A stretch of 13,884 bases of DNA from Erysipelothrix sp. (GCA_012511085.1 JAAZGU010000063.1:1-13884), one strand, 5' to 3'; positions 1-6,481 are shown, counted from the stretch's first letter. Program-made: numbers and translations. The notes: generated by a model not told the origin, from the sequence alone.

Positions 1-165
1 GGAATTCAACGCTACATTAAAGAAGTGGTTGTGTATGAAATTTTTGATGATGCAGTCCGTTTTACGACCATGTATCAAAAAGATGAAGTTGTTGATGCGG
101 TTGAAATACTTCCTGAGAAGCTTCAAGCAAAGATGAAGCTGCAAACACAAAGGAGCGCACCATGA
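1..165 (+). CDS. C-terminal end of a probable CpaF/TadA-type secretion ATPase (partial)
   Basis: An open frame runs from the window edge to a TGA at 163-165, leaving 54 residues with no start codon in view. The visible part is soluble and ends in a lysine- and glutamine-rich tail. It contains a stretch reading IKEVVVYEIFDDAVRF, which resembles the end of CpaF/TadA pilus-assembly ATPases, where strands carry phrases such as 'I.EV..Y'. No Walker motif lies in this fragment, so the family call rests mostly on position. The two genes immediately downstream are GspF/TadB/TadC-like membrane proteins, and in Tad loci the ATPase precedes them. The stop overlaps the next start in an ATGA arrangement, indicating translational coupling. 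Confidence 0.55.
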   Translation, partial: GIQRYIKEVVVYEIFDDAVRFTTMYQKDEVVDAVEILPEKLQAKMKLQTQRSAP

Positions 166-1028
166 TTTTTCTCTGTATCATGATGGTTGTTTTTTATGGC
201 TTTTTAATTAAAAGTGAGGTGCCTTACTTAGCACTCTTTAAAAAATCTAAGGTGTCGACCATGCGCTTGTATTTTAAGCAGACCCGCTATTTCAACTTGA
301 AGTTTCAAGTGCTCATGGTGGTATTAATGAGTGCGGTCATCTTGCTTGTAGGACTTTTGTTTTATTTACCATGGTCTTACATCATCATGTTGCTTGTGTT
401 TGTGTTGTGTTGTTATCCCGTGTTTTTATTGTGGGTGTTGTCGCATCAATATTACGGTGCTGAATTTGAGCAGTTAACTGCCTTTTTACAACATTTTCTT
501 GCGCATTTTAAGACCAATCAAAAAGTGCTCTTGTCTTTGGTTGAGAGCCAACAATACGTTTCGGGAAAGCTGTTAACGCTGGTGCAAGCCGCGATTGCGG
601 CACTTGAAACACACGGTGATGCAGGGCAAGCCTTAAATGGCATCGTTGCTGCTTACCCGCACTTTATTGTGCACAACGTGCAAAGCTGGATTACCGCTGC
701 CGAAGTGCATGGTGTTGCGGATTGCAAGGAAGCCTTTGAATTGTTAGAGGATGACATTGATGATTGGATTGAAGACACGCATTTAAACATGATGACGCTG
801 CATCAAACAAAAAGTAAGGTGCTAGTGCTTGCGGGTGTGGCGTTGTTGATTGCTTTGTTTAATCAAGTGATGCTGGGTGGGGTACTTGATTTGGAAGTGA
901 ACACCTTGTACAACCAAGTCATGTTTATGTTTTTATTGATGGAGCTGACGACTGTCTTGATGGTCTATCGTTATTTAAAAGGCAGTTGGATTATCAAAGG
1001 AGAATGTTTGTGGAAAAAATCATCTTGA
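162..1028 (+). CDS. TadB-like type II secretion F-domain membrane protein
   Basis: This 288-residue protein is probably one of two inner-membrane platform proteins of a Tad-type pilus or secretion system, working with the ATPase encoded just upstream. Hydrophobic segments lie at about residues 1-16, 49-68, 69-93, 219-240 and 250-268. Between the second and third pairs is a soluble helical region (about 97-215), the usual place for a T2SSF domain. Its pattern of a QLTAFLQHFL-like helix, a central AAIAALETHGDAGQAL stretch and the acidic LLEDDIDDW fits TadB-type proteins. The start is ATG at 162, with AGGAG at 151-155 six bases upstream, and it overlaps the preceding stop by four bases. The call rests on topology and context; I cannot name a specific subfamily. 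Confidence 0.65.
   Translation: MIFLCIMMVVFYGFLIKSEVPYLALFKKSKVSTMRLYFKQTRYFNLKFQVLMVVLMSAVILLVGLLFYLPWSYIIMLLVFVLCCYPVFLLWVLSHQYYGAEFEQLTAFLQHFLAHFKTNQKVLLSLVESQQYVSGKLLTLVQAAIAALETHGDAGQALNGIVAAYPHFIVHNVQSWITAAEVHGVADCKEAFELLEDDIDDWIEDTHLNMMTLHQTKSKVLVLAGVALLIALFNQVMLGGVLDLEVNTLYNQVMFMFLLMELTTVLMVYRYLKGSWIIKGECLWKKSS
998..1002 (+). promoter_or_regulatory. Ribosome binding site that decides the TadC-like start
   Basis: AGGAG lies seven bases before GTG at 1010 but only one base before the in-frame ATG at 1004. It therefore points to the GTG as the true start of the TadC-like gene. Confidence 0.6.
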
Positions 1029-1765
1029 TGGGTTGTTTAATGGGATTATGGCTTGTGCTCATAATGAATCGCATGTTGATCAGCGAATTGTTTGTGGAGC
1101 AAGATGCGCGACAATTGTTGAAGATGACATCCATGCAAACCTACGATCAATTTTTGGAGAAGCGCATTAAAAATACCTTGCTTGTGTTGGTACTAACACT
1201 GGTTGCCATCTATTTAGAGTGGCATTTGCTCAAAGTGCTCATGGTGGTTATGCTGGCACTTGTTGCTTATAAAATTCCTTATTTAGTTATCAAAAGCAAT
1301 TTCAAACAAAAGGTGAGACAACTCAAATATGAATTTCCAATTTGGCTACGACAATTGCAGATTCTGTTACAAAACAACACGGTTGTTGTTTCATTGGAGA
1401 AATCACATGATCATGCGCCGGCACTGATTCAAAATCATCTGCATGACTTTATTGAAAAGTTGAAGCGTGATCCCCAAAATTTGGAAACTTACATCAATTT
1501 TCTTCAAGATTATCAATGCATTGAAATTGAGCGGGCCATGAAACTGCTTTATCGTTACAACAGTGTCGGAAAAGCAGATTCTATGAAACAACTGAATCGG
1601 ATGGTTGCTTCGACATCCAAATGGTTGCGTGAACAACGGCTTGAAAACCAAGCTAATCAAACTTTTATGAAGCAGTGGTGGGGGGTGTTGCCACTGTTTG
1701 GGGTGACGGTTGTTTTTTTAGTGATGATGATGCAAACCTTGACCCATTTGTTGGAAGGGAGGTGA
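1010..1765 (+). CDS. TadC-like type II secretion F-domain membrane protein
   Basis: With the start chosen here this is a 251-residue protein, the second platform protein of the Tad-like system. It has an N-terminal membrane segment (about residues 3-20), a hydrophobic pair near 53-90, a soluble helical domain, and a last membrane segment near 222-242. The soluble part begins with a phrase of the FPIWLRQLQILLQ type, typical of the TadC/GspF domain. I prefer GTG at 1010 because AGGAG at 998-1002 lies seven bases before it. An in-frame ATG at 1004 would leave only one base of spacing, and an upstream TTG at 986 has no ribosome binding site. The gene overlaps the preceding one by 19 bases, consistent with coupled translation. 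Confidence 0.65.
   Translation: MEKIILMGCLMGLWLVLIMNRMLISELFVEQDARQLLKMTSMQTYDQFLEKRIKNTLLVLVLTLVAIYLEWHLLKVLMVVMLALVAYKIPYLVIKSNFKQKVRQLKYEFPIWLRQLQILLQNNTVVVSLEKSHDHAPALIQNHLHDFIEKLKRDPQNLETYINFLQDYQCIEIERAMKLLYRYNSVGKADSMKQLNRMVASTSKWLREQRLENQANQTFMKQWWGVLPLFGVTVVFLVMMMQTLTHLLEGR
1757..1765 (+). promoter_or_regulatory. Strong ribosome binding site for the 47-residue ORF
   Basis: GGGAGGTGA is an almost complete match to the anti-Shine-Dalgarno complement. It sits seven bases (measured from GGAGG) before the TTG at 1770, and its last three bases are the stop codon of the preceding gene. This is the main evidence that the short ORF is translated. Confidence 0.7.
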
Positions 1766-1769
1766 GTGT

Positions 1770-1913
1770 TTGAAAGCATTTTTTGAAGAGTACAGTTTAG
1801 TTTTGGTTGTGACTGTGATTGCGATTGGCATGTTGGCTTTTTCAGAAACATTTAAAGAAACGCTTCAAACATCGATTGAAGATCATTGGGAAAGCATCAC
1901 CATGGGTGAATAA
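1770..1913 (+). CDS. 47-residue pilin-like membrane peptide (Flp-like candidate)
   Basis: This short gene starts with TTG at 1770 behind a very strong ribosome binding site and ends with TAA at 1911-1913. The peptide has a short polar N-terminus (MKAFFEEYS), one hydrophobic helix of about 15-18 residues (LVLVVTVIAIGMLAF), and an acidic amphipathic tail. That is the shape of a Flp/type IVb pilin core, in which a Glu-Tyr pair precedes the hydrophobic helix. However, no prepilin leader with a processing glycine precedes that pair. It sits in a Tad-like locus between the platform genes and a TadE/pseudopilin-like gene, exactly where pilin-type subunits occur. It could be an unprocessed minor pilin, a mature-like pilin or another small membrane component. 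Coding is well supported; function is inference. Confidence 0.6.
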   Translation: MKAFFEEYSLVLVVTVIAIGMLAFSETFKETLQTSIEDHWESITMGE

Positions 1914-1916
1914 AGT

Positions 1917-2246
1917 ATGAAAGGTGGCATGGAGTTGTCGTTGGTGTTGATGTTCACAATGATGTTGCTGGTGGTTAGTCTTTCCATTGTCGGGGTAGTG
2001 ATTGCCTATAATCATGCCCGCATGACCCAGGAACAAATTGTTTCCATGATTGAACATCACGATAAATACGACACGCAGGTTCAAGCTGAAATCGACAAGC
2101 TTAGCATGTGTTCTGGCTGTCGCTACAGCATCAGCTACAGCACTTACGATCGTTATTTTGTGAAAGTAACATTTCCAATCAAACTTCTTTTTGTAACATT
2201 GCATACCATGGGTGAAGTCAGCGGCTATACAATTCCCATTTCTTAA
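1917..2246 (+). CDS. TadE/pseudopilin-like protein with a CxxC pair
   Basis: This 109-residue protein has a short start (MKGGMELS), one hydrophobic helix at about residues 8-31, and a C-terminal domain that should lie outside the membrane. The arrangement of glycines, a Glu at residue 6 and a long hydrophobic helix resembles TadE/TadF or pseudopilin proteins, although the leader is very short. Cys65 and Cys68 form a CSGC motif that could make a disulfide or bind metal outside the cell. The start ATG at 1917 lies three bases after the previous stop, with only a weak GGGTGA upstream. An in-frame ATG at 1929 is an alternative that would remove the glycines. It is the last gene of the pilus operon, directly followed by a terminator. 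Confidence 0.6.
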   Translation: MKGGMELSLVLMFTMMLLVVSLSIVGVVIAYNHARMTQEQIVSMIEHHDKYDTQVQAEIDKLSMCSGCRYSISYSTYDRYFVKVTFPIKLLFVTLHTMGEVSGYTIPIS

Positions 2247-2271
2247 AAGACAGGTTCGCTCTGTCTTTTTT
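2245..2271 (+). terminator. Rho-independent terminator of the Tad-like operon
   Basis: AAAAGACAG at 2245-2253 pairs perfectly with CTGTCTTTT at 2261-2269 around a seven-base loop, followed by a run of T. The hairpin begins inside the stop codon of the preceding gene and separates the pilus operon from coaX. Confidence 0.9.
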
Positions 2272-2318
2272 ATAGCAAAAGCAAAACAATTCATGTAAAC
2301 TAGTAAAAGAGGTGTTTT

Positions 2319-3089
2319 ATGGTCGTAACTATTGATGTTGGAAATTCAAATGTGGTCGTCGTGGTCTACGATGATCAAGGTGAAATCGTGTATCAACTAC
2401 GCGATGAAACCGTTAAAAATGGCAGTTTTGAAATGTTTAAGCAATATCTAAAAAGGGTTCAAGTGGCACTGCCATCAGCTTGCCAAGCGGTTGTTTTAGC
2501 GAGTGTGGTGCCCAGTATCACCAAACATATGAAAGCGGCAGTGGTTGAGGTGTTTGACATGCGACCCTTGTGCGTGAATGCTGAAAACGTACCGGAGCTT
2601 AAAATTCATTTGGACAATCCTAATGAATTAGGGGCTGACTTTATTGCTTCTGCTTATGGTGCGATTGCGAAAAAAATGGTCCCTGCGATTATAGCGGATA
2701 TGGGCTCGGCGACCAAACTTAGTGTTGTCGGTGAAGATTATCAATTTCTGGGAGGCGTCATTATCCCGGGGATTGGTATCTCAAGTGCAGCGCTTGTGCA
2801 ATTCATTCCACATTTACCAGCAATTGAGTTACAATTACCTCAGAACATCATCGGTCATGATACGATTTCGTCCATGCAGTCCGGCTTGCTATACGGTGTC
2901 ATTGGAAGCATTGAAGGCATAGCCCGTCGTATCGAACTGCAACTTAAACAACCACATTACAAAATTTTGACAGGTGGTTATGCGAACATCGTGCATGGAC
3001 AAACCGAAGGTTTTGTTTTCGAACCCAACCTTGTTAATGATGGCCTGTATTATTTATACAAAGAAAAGAAGGTAAATTATGAATGTTAA
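2319..3089 (+). CDS. coaX: Type III pantothenate kinase (CoaX), with altered motifs
   Basis: CoaX phosphorylates pantothenate with ATP, the first step of coenzyme A synthesis in the cytoplasm. The 256-residue length is normal. The N-terminal phosphate-binding motif is present (DVGNSN, residues 6-11). So are the second actin-like motif region (ADMGSATK, 126-133), the GGVIIPGI stretch (145-152), the IGHDTISSMQSGLLYG stretch (178-193) and TGGYA (218-222). Two positions differ from the usual CoaX patterns as I recall them: the G-x-D-R motif reads GADF (105-108), keeping Asp107 but not the Arg, and the usual DxGTAxTxD reads DMGSATKLS. A ribosome binding site GAGGTG lies just before ATG 2319, and a weak -10-like TAAACT is at 2296-2301. 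The gene overlaps the ECF transporter gene by 11 bases, forming a vitamin uptake and activation pair. Confidence 0.88.
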   Translation: MVVTIDVGNSNVVVVVYDDQGEIVYQLRDETVKNGSFEMFKQYLKRVQVALPSACQAVVLASVVPSITKHMKAAVVEVFDMRPLCVNAENVPELKIHLDNPNELGADFIASAYGAIAKKMVPAIIADMGSATKLSVVGEDYQFLGGVIIPGIGISSAALVQFIPHLPAIELQLPQNIIGHDTISSMQSGLLYGVIGSIEGIARRIELQLKQPHYKILTGGYANIVHGQTEGFVFEPNLVNDGLYYLYKEKKVNYEC

Positions 3090-3666
3090 AGAGTTAACAC
3101 TTAACGCAATGTTTATGGCGATCATCATAACCATGGCGCTGGTGCCCAACATCGGTATCATAACCGTTGGACCAATTTCAATTACACTCTTGCATGTACC
3201 CGTGATTGTGGCGGGCATTGCTTTTGGCATGCGTTCTTCCCTAATCACAAGCATTACCTTTGGTATCAGTACCATGGTTGTGGCGATGATGCGATCCGTC
3301 ACCCCCATTGATGTCTTATTTACAAACCCAATTCTATCGGTGTTGCCGCGCTTTTTATTTGGTCTTGCGATTGTGTTGATTTGGAAACTATTACGTTTGC
3401 TTAAAACAAAACCGCATGCATCGATTGCATTAACGGCTTTTTTCGCCACCATTGCACACTCAATCTTTGTGCTTGTGACCTTGTTTTTCTTTCTAGGATT
3501 CACAGGGGATTTATTATCACAGCTAAGCCAATGGTGGCAATTGATATTAATTCCTGTCTCCCTTAATATCTTTGTGGAGGCACTCACAGCCGTGCTGTTG
3601 GCTGTCCCGCTTGTTGAAGTTTTATGGCGTATTGAGCCGCAAGCAAAAGCAAGAATGTTAAATTAA
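3079..3666 (+). CDS. ECF transporter S component, probably for pantothenate (PanT-like)
   Basis: This 195-residue, very hydrophobic protein has about five to six membrane helices and is the substrate-binding S component of an energy-coupling-factor vitamin importer. The shared ATPase and T subunits are not in this window. The N-terminal pattern, an amphipathic first helix (NAMFMAIIITMALVP) followed by ITVGPISITLLHVPVIVAGI and an FGISTM stretch, matches S components of the PanT/ECF_trnsprt type. Its substrate is inferred from context: it overlaps coaX by 11 bases, so the two are co-translated, and CoaX uses pantothenate. A GAAGGT ribosome binding site precedes the ATG inside the coaX coding sequence. 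Another vitamin substrate cannot be excluded from sequence alone. Confidence 0.8.
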   Translation: MNVKELTLNAMFMAIIITMALVPNIGIITVGPISITLLHVPVIVAGIAFGMRSSLITSITFGISTMVVAMMRSVTPIDVLFTNPILSVLPRFLFGLAIVLIWKLLRLLKTKPHASIALTAFFATIAHSIFVLVTLFFFLGFTGDLLSQLSQWWQLILIPVSLNIFVEALTAVLLAVPLVEVLWRIEPQAKARMLN

Positions 3667-3687
3667 AAAAGGCCTTAGCCTTTTTTT
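3665..3687. terminator. Bidirectional terminator between convergent genes
   Basis: AAAAAAGGC at 3665-3673 pairs with GCCTTTTTT at 3678-3686 around a four-base CTTA loop. Because the stem is flanked by A on one side and T on the other, it can end transcription from both sides. It touches the stop codons of both the ECF gene and the convergent diguanylate cyclase gene. Confidence 0.85.
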
Positions 3688-5533
3688 AGTTTTCAATTCC
3701 AAAGTCATCTTGACTGACACGGTTGCGACCCGCAAATTTTGATTCATAGAGTTGGCGATCCGCAGCTGATATCCATTGGTTCACGAATTTAAATTGTGTG
3801 TTTTTACGCATGGTCGCAATGCCAATGCTGATGGTGATGTAGCCCAATTCACTGGTGTGATGCGGGTATTTTTTTGCTTCAATGTTTTGTCGCATGGTTT
3901 CCGCCAAATCATAGGCCTCTTGATCGCTTATGTCTGTTACAACCACCGCAAATTCTTCACCACCATACCGCGCTAAGGTGCATGTTTCCGGCATGTCTTT
4001 TTTAAGTTGTGCTGCAATTTTTTTAAGGAGTGCATCACCTTGCACATGACCGTAGTGATCGTTGTAGCGTTTAAAATGGTCCACATCGATCATAAAGAGG
4101 GTGGCCTCACTTTGATTTTCCAAAGCACTTTTAAAGACCTCTTCAATGTAGCCATTAAAATAATTACGATTGTAAATTTGCGTCAAGTCATCTTTGATGG
4201 CAAGTTGTTCCAGCATCTTATTGGCTTGTTCTAATTGCATGGTGCGTTCGATGACTAAATCATCAAGCGACGCGTTGAGAAAAGCAAGCTCCTCGTTTAG
4301 GTTTTCTTGGTCGATTGCGGATCGGGCAAATTGGCGACTCAGCGACAATAGATGCACAAGCACATAAACCGCAACAGCTAAAAGCATCAAGTCAAACGAT
4401 TGCAACCAATTTTGACCCAAGGCATAATCATTGATGAAGGCGATTGAAATCAACAATACCCCTAAAACGGTAATCTTACCGTAAGGTTTCTGCAAACGGA
4501 TACTGCGATAAATAATATAGAGCACATACAGGATGGTTGGAAATGCGAGGTAGAAGACTTTAAAGAAAAGCGCTTGGAAAAAGACAGGTTGGGTGAATAA
4601 TGTGATAATCATTAAGGATGAAATCACACCAACTAAAAAGCGCATCACCCATTTTGAAAACACATCTTGATGCCATACCCACAACAAGAGCACAAACAAG
4701 GCTGAAGCAAGTTCAGTTAAAATGTATTCGAGTCGCGTTCCCCATACCCAAGAAAGGTTTGGGTAGATGAGGGAGTAATAAAAGGGCTCAGCGAATAATT
4801 CACGGGCCGCAATCGCCACACAAAAAGCGCCAAAGATTAAATTAACTGTGCTTTGCTTGCGATAAAATGAAAATAAAATTAAAAAGAGGCCCATAATAAA
4901 AATGGTGCCCATTAAAAACATGGTGGTCGTCATTTGGGTATTGAATGTTTTAAGGACGTGCGCGGCACTTCCTAAAAAGATGGAGTTTTCCAAACCACCG
5001 CGAATGTGTTCAAAGCTGGATGCTTGAATCGTGATTAATACCTGATTGGATGTCGGTATAAAAAGTGCTACGCGCGGTGACATCTCCGCTTGATGATTTG
5101 CTTTGGAGGTACCAACATTCCCATTAACGGCTACAACCTCATCTTCCACATACAGTTTGTAAGCACTGTATTGATAGGCGATCGCCAGCGCCAAAGGTTG
5201 ATTGATGTATTGATCGGGGATTGTTAAATACGTGGCATACGTGCCGTAAGTGTTTTTAAGATTTGTTTGTTTTTCAAAAGAGTCCGGCAAGTGCACCTTA
5301 ATACCACCACTTAATGCAACGTCGTTACGTATTTCAGCGGGTGTCAGTAACTGCTCATGAAAAAAAGTCCATTCGCCATCTAAATCCACGTAAAACCTTT
5401 GTTTGTGCGGAGTGAGCGGAAGTTCGGTGATGGACTGTGCACTTACACCAAGGGTTATGTTTTGAAGATAACCAAGTGTAAGCATCGTTAAAATAAGGGT
5501 AATCAACACACGCCTAATGCTTTTGTTTTTCAT
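3686..5533 (-). CDS. Membrane diguanylate cyclase with 7TMR-DISM-like sensor and GGDEF domain
   Basis: This 615-residue protein should make cyclic di-GMP from two GTP in response to an extracellular signal. An N-terminal hydrophobic signal or anchor (about 8-32) is followed by an exposed beta-rich region (about 35-195) containing a WTFFHEQLL-type phrase typical of 7TMR-DISM extracellular domains. About seven membrane helices follow (about 203-395), then a coiled-coil linker (about 405-445) and a GGDEF domain (about 445-610). The active-site loop is GGEEF at 524-528, and metal and substrate positions such as Asp483 are kept, so it is probably active. The inhibitory I-site RxxD expected at 515-518 reads PETC, so classic product inhibition is probably absent. 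The ATG on the minus strand has GAGGT upstream and its own promoter. The ligand is unknown. Confidence 0.9.
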   Translation of the reverse strand: MKNKSIRRVLITLILTMLTLGYLQNITLGVSAQSITELPLTPHKQRFYVDLDGEWTFFHEQLLTPAEIRNDVALSGGIKVHLPDSFEKQTNLKNTYGTYATYLTIPDQYINQPLALAIAYQYSAYKLYVEDEVVAVNGNVGTSKANHQAEMSPRVALFIPTSNQVLITIQASSFEHIRGGLENSIFLGSAAHVLKTFNTQMTTTMFLMGTIFIMGLFLILFSFYRKQSTVNLIFGAFCVAIAARELFAEPFYYSLIYPNLSWVWGTRLEYILTELASALFVLLLWVWHQDVFSKWVMRFLVGVISSLMIITLFTQPVFFQALFFKVFYLAFPTILYVLYIIYRSIRLQKPYGKITVLGVLLISIAFINDYALGQNWLQSFDLMLLAVAVYVLVHLLSLSRQFARSAIDQENLNEELAFLNASLDDLVIERTMQLEQANKMLEQLAIKDDLTQIYNRNYFNGYIEEVFKSALENQSEATLFMIDVDHFKRYNDHYGHVQGDALLKKIAAQLKKDMPETCTLARYGGEEFAVVVTDISDQEAYDLAETMRQNIEAKKYPHHTSELGYITISIGIATMRKNTQFKFVNQWISAADRQLYESKFAGRNRVSQDDFGIEN

Positions 5534-5560
5534 GAAGCTACCTCAAATGACTTCTTTCTA

Positions 5561-5589
5561 ATTTTATCTGAAAGTATCGGCAATGTAAA
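5561..5589 (-). promoter_or_regulatory. Promoter of the diguanylate cyclase gene
   Basis: Read on the minus strand, TTTACA (5589-5584) and TAAAAT (5566-5561) are separated by exactly 17 bases, about 27 bases before the start codon. Both hexamers and the spacing are identical to those of the divergent tRNA-His promoter. Confidence 0.7.
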
Positions 5590-5595
5590 GTTGAC

Positions 5596-5607
5596 TCACA
5601 AGTGTGA
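5596..5607. repeat. Short inverted repeat just upstream of the cyclase -35 element
   Basis: TCACA and TGTGA flank a two-base AG centre, and the flanking bases extend the symmetry imperfectly on both sides. It lies between the divergent cyclase and tRNA-His promoters, seven bases upstream of the cyclase -35. It could be a regulator binding site or chance symmetry. Confidence 0.35.
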
Positions 5608-5636
5608 ATGACTTGCTTTTAATTGGGTGTTCTATC

Positions 5637-5665
5637 TTTACAAAGCGGCTTAAATAGAGTAAAAT
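5637..5665 (+). promoter_or_regulatory. Promoter of tRNA-His
   Basis: TTTACA at 5637-5642 and TAAAAT at 5660-5665 are spaced by 17 bases and lie about 20 bases before the tRNA 5' end, leaving room for a short leader. Confidence 0.7.
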
Positions 5666-5684
5666 AACAAGGCAAGCGCATCAT

Positions 5685-5762
5685 GGCGGCCGTGGCGAAG
5701 CTGGTTAACGCACCGGATTGTGGCTCCGGCATTCGCGGGTTCAAGTCCCGTCGGTCGCCCCA
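5685..5762 (+). tRNA. tRNA-His, anticodon GTG, with encoded G-1 and CCA
   Basis: The acceptor strand GCGGCCG (5686-5692) pairs with CGGTCGC (5752-5758) with one G-T wobble. The anticodon stem CCGGA/TCCGG holds a seven-base loop with GTG at 5720-5722. The T loop TTCAAGT follows the GCGGG stem strand. The extra G at 5685 faces the discriminator C at 5759, the G-1:C73 identity pair of bacterial tRNA-His, and the 3' CCA (5760-5762) is encoded. It stands alone, with its own promoter and terminator. All arms look intact. Confidence 0.96.
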
Positions 5763-5772
5763 TTATAAAAAT

Positions 5773-5798
5773 AACACTATTTGGAAATAGTGTTTTTT
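5773..5798. terminator. Bidirectional terminator after tRNA-His and the convergent hydrolase
   Basis: AACACTATTT (5773-5782) and AAATAGTGTT (5785-5794) are perfect complements, followed by T on the plus side and by an A-rich stretch that gives a T-rich tail on the minus side. The stem contains the last codons and the TAG stop (5779-5777) of the minus-strand hydrolase gene, so the hairpin is partly coding. Confidence 0.88.
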
Positions 5799-6475
5799 AT
5801 TTGGATGTTGTGATGTATGAGCTGAATCACATCATCTTTATGATTTTTATTTTCTAATAGGTCGTGACCAACATCTTCAAACAAGATAAATTTTTTATGT
5901 TTGGATTGGATATGGTCATAAACGTATTGACTGGAGCGAGTTGGGATGAGCTCATCCTTTAAACCATGGAAAATAACGGTGTCACAGGTGATGTTGGTAA
6001 CCGCATCTTTACCCAGAGCCACAACTTGTTGGAAGGTGTCATAAAAGTTTTCGGGTAAACGTTTGATGTTTGATTCTGGTTGTTTCACAATCATTCTCGT
6101 CAGTGATTCACGCACCATCTTAAAGGTCACATATTCAAAAGCAGGCGCTAGCAAAAACAGTTTTGAAATGGGATATTGACTGGCAATTTCACTGGCGATG
6201 ACACCACCCATTGAAAAGCCAACCACGACCACATCATCTTTGATGGATAAAGCGGTCTCAACCGCGGTCTTAGCGCGTCGTATCCAGAGGTTGGGATGAT
6301 CATCTTGTGGATCTTCAGGGTCAAATAATGTGGGCACCAGGGTCATGTAACCGTGCTTGTTGAAGTAGTCGATGGCACTACGCATTGGGCGTGCGGTGCG
6401 GACACTAAAACCATGGACAAACACGATGACAGGTTTCTTACTAAAGGTTTTATAAAAGAAAGATTTCATATCCAT
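5777..6475 (-). CDS. Small alpha/beta hydrolase (serine esterase/lipase-like)
   Basis: This 232-residue cytoplasmic protein has the complete alpha/beta hydrolase outline. The oxyanion-region HGF is at residues 21-23, the nucleophile elbow GFSMG at 86-90 has Ser88, the acid is probably Asp174 in HGLKDELIP, and the catalytic His204 sits in VGHDLL. The compact size, with a short lid region (about 112-165), fits a carboxylesterase, monoacylglycerol lipase or dienelactone-hydrolase-like enzyme. The substrate cannot be named. There is no signal peptide. The ATG at 6475 lies immediately after a strong extended -10 element with no Shine-Dalgarno sequence, so the mRNA is probably leaderless; a second ATG at codon 3 also lacks one. 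It is transcribed alone and diverges from the pduL operon. Confidence 0.82.
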   Translation of the reverse strand: MDMKSFFYKTFSKKPVIVFVHGFSVRTARPMRSAIDYFNKHGYMTLVPTLFDPEDPQDDHPNLWIRRAKTAVETALSIKDDVVVVGFSMGGVIASEIASQYPISKLFLLAPAFEYVTFKMVRESLTRMIVKQPESNIKRLPENFYDTFQQVVALGKDAVTNITCDTVIFHGLKDELIPTRSSQYVYDHIQSKHKKFILFEDVGHDLLENKNHKDDVIQLIHHNIQIKNTISK

Positions 6476-6481
6476 GAAAAC

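Noticed and set aside
1842..2294. A 150-codon open frame on the minus strand opposite the TadE-like gene
   Set aside because: It is rich in His, Asn and Cys with no recognisable domain, runs through the operon terminator, and lies opposite a better-supported gene.
2273..2301. Promoter for coaX (TAGCAA and TAAACT with 17-base spacing)
   Set aside because: Both hexamers are weak matches. A promoter must lie in this short gap after the terminator, but I cannot place it with confidence, so it is mentioned only under coaX.
3054..3587. A 177-codon open frame on the minus strand opposite the ECF S component
   Set aside because: The sense strand encodes a recognisable membrane transporter; the antisense product has no domain-like features and would start within coaX.
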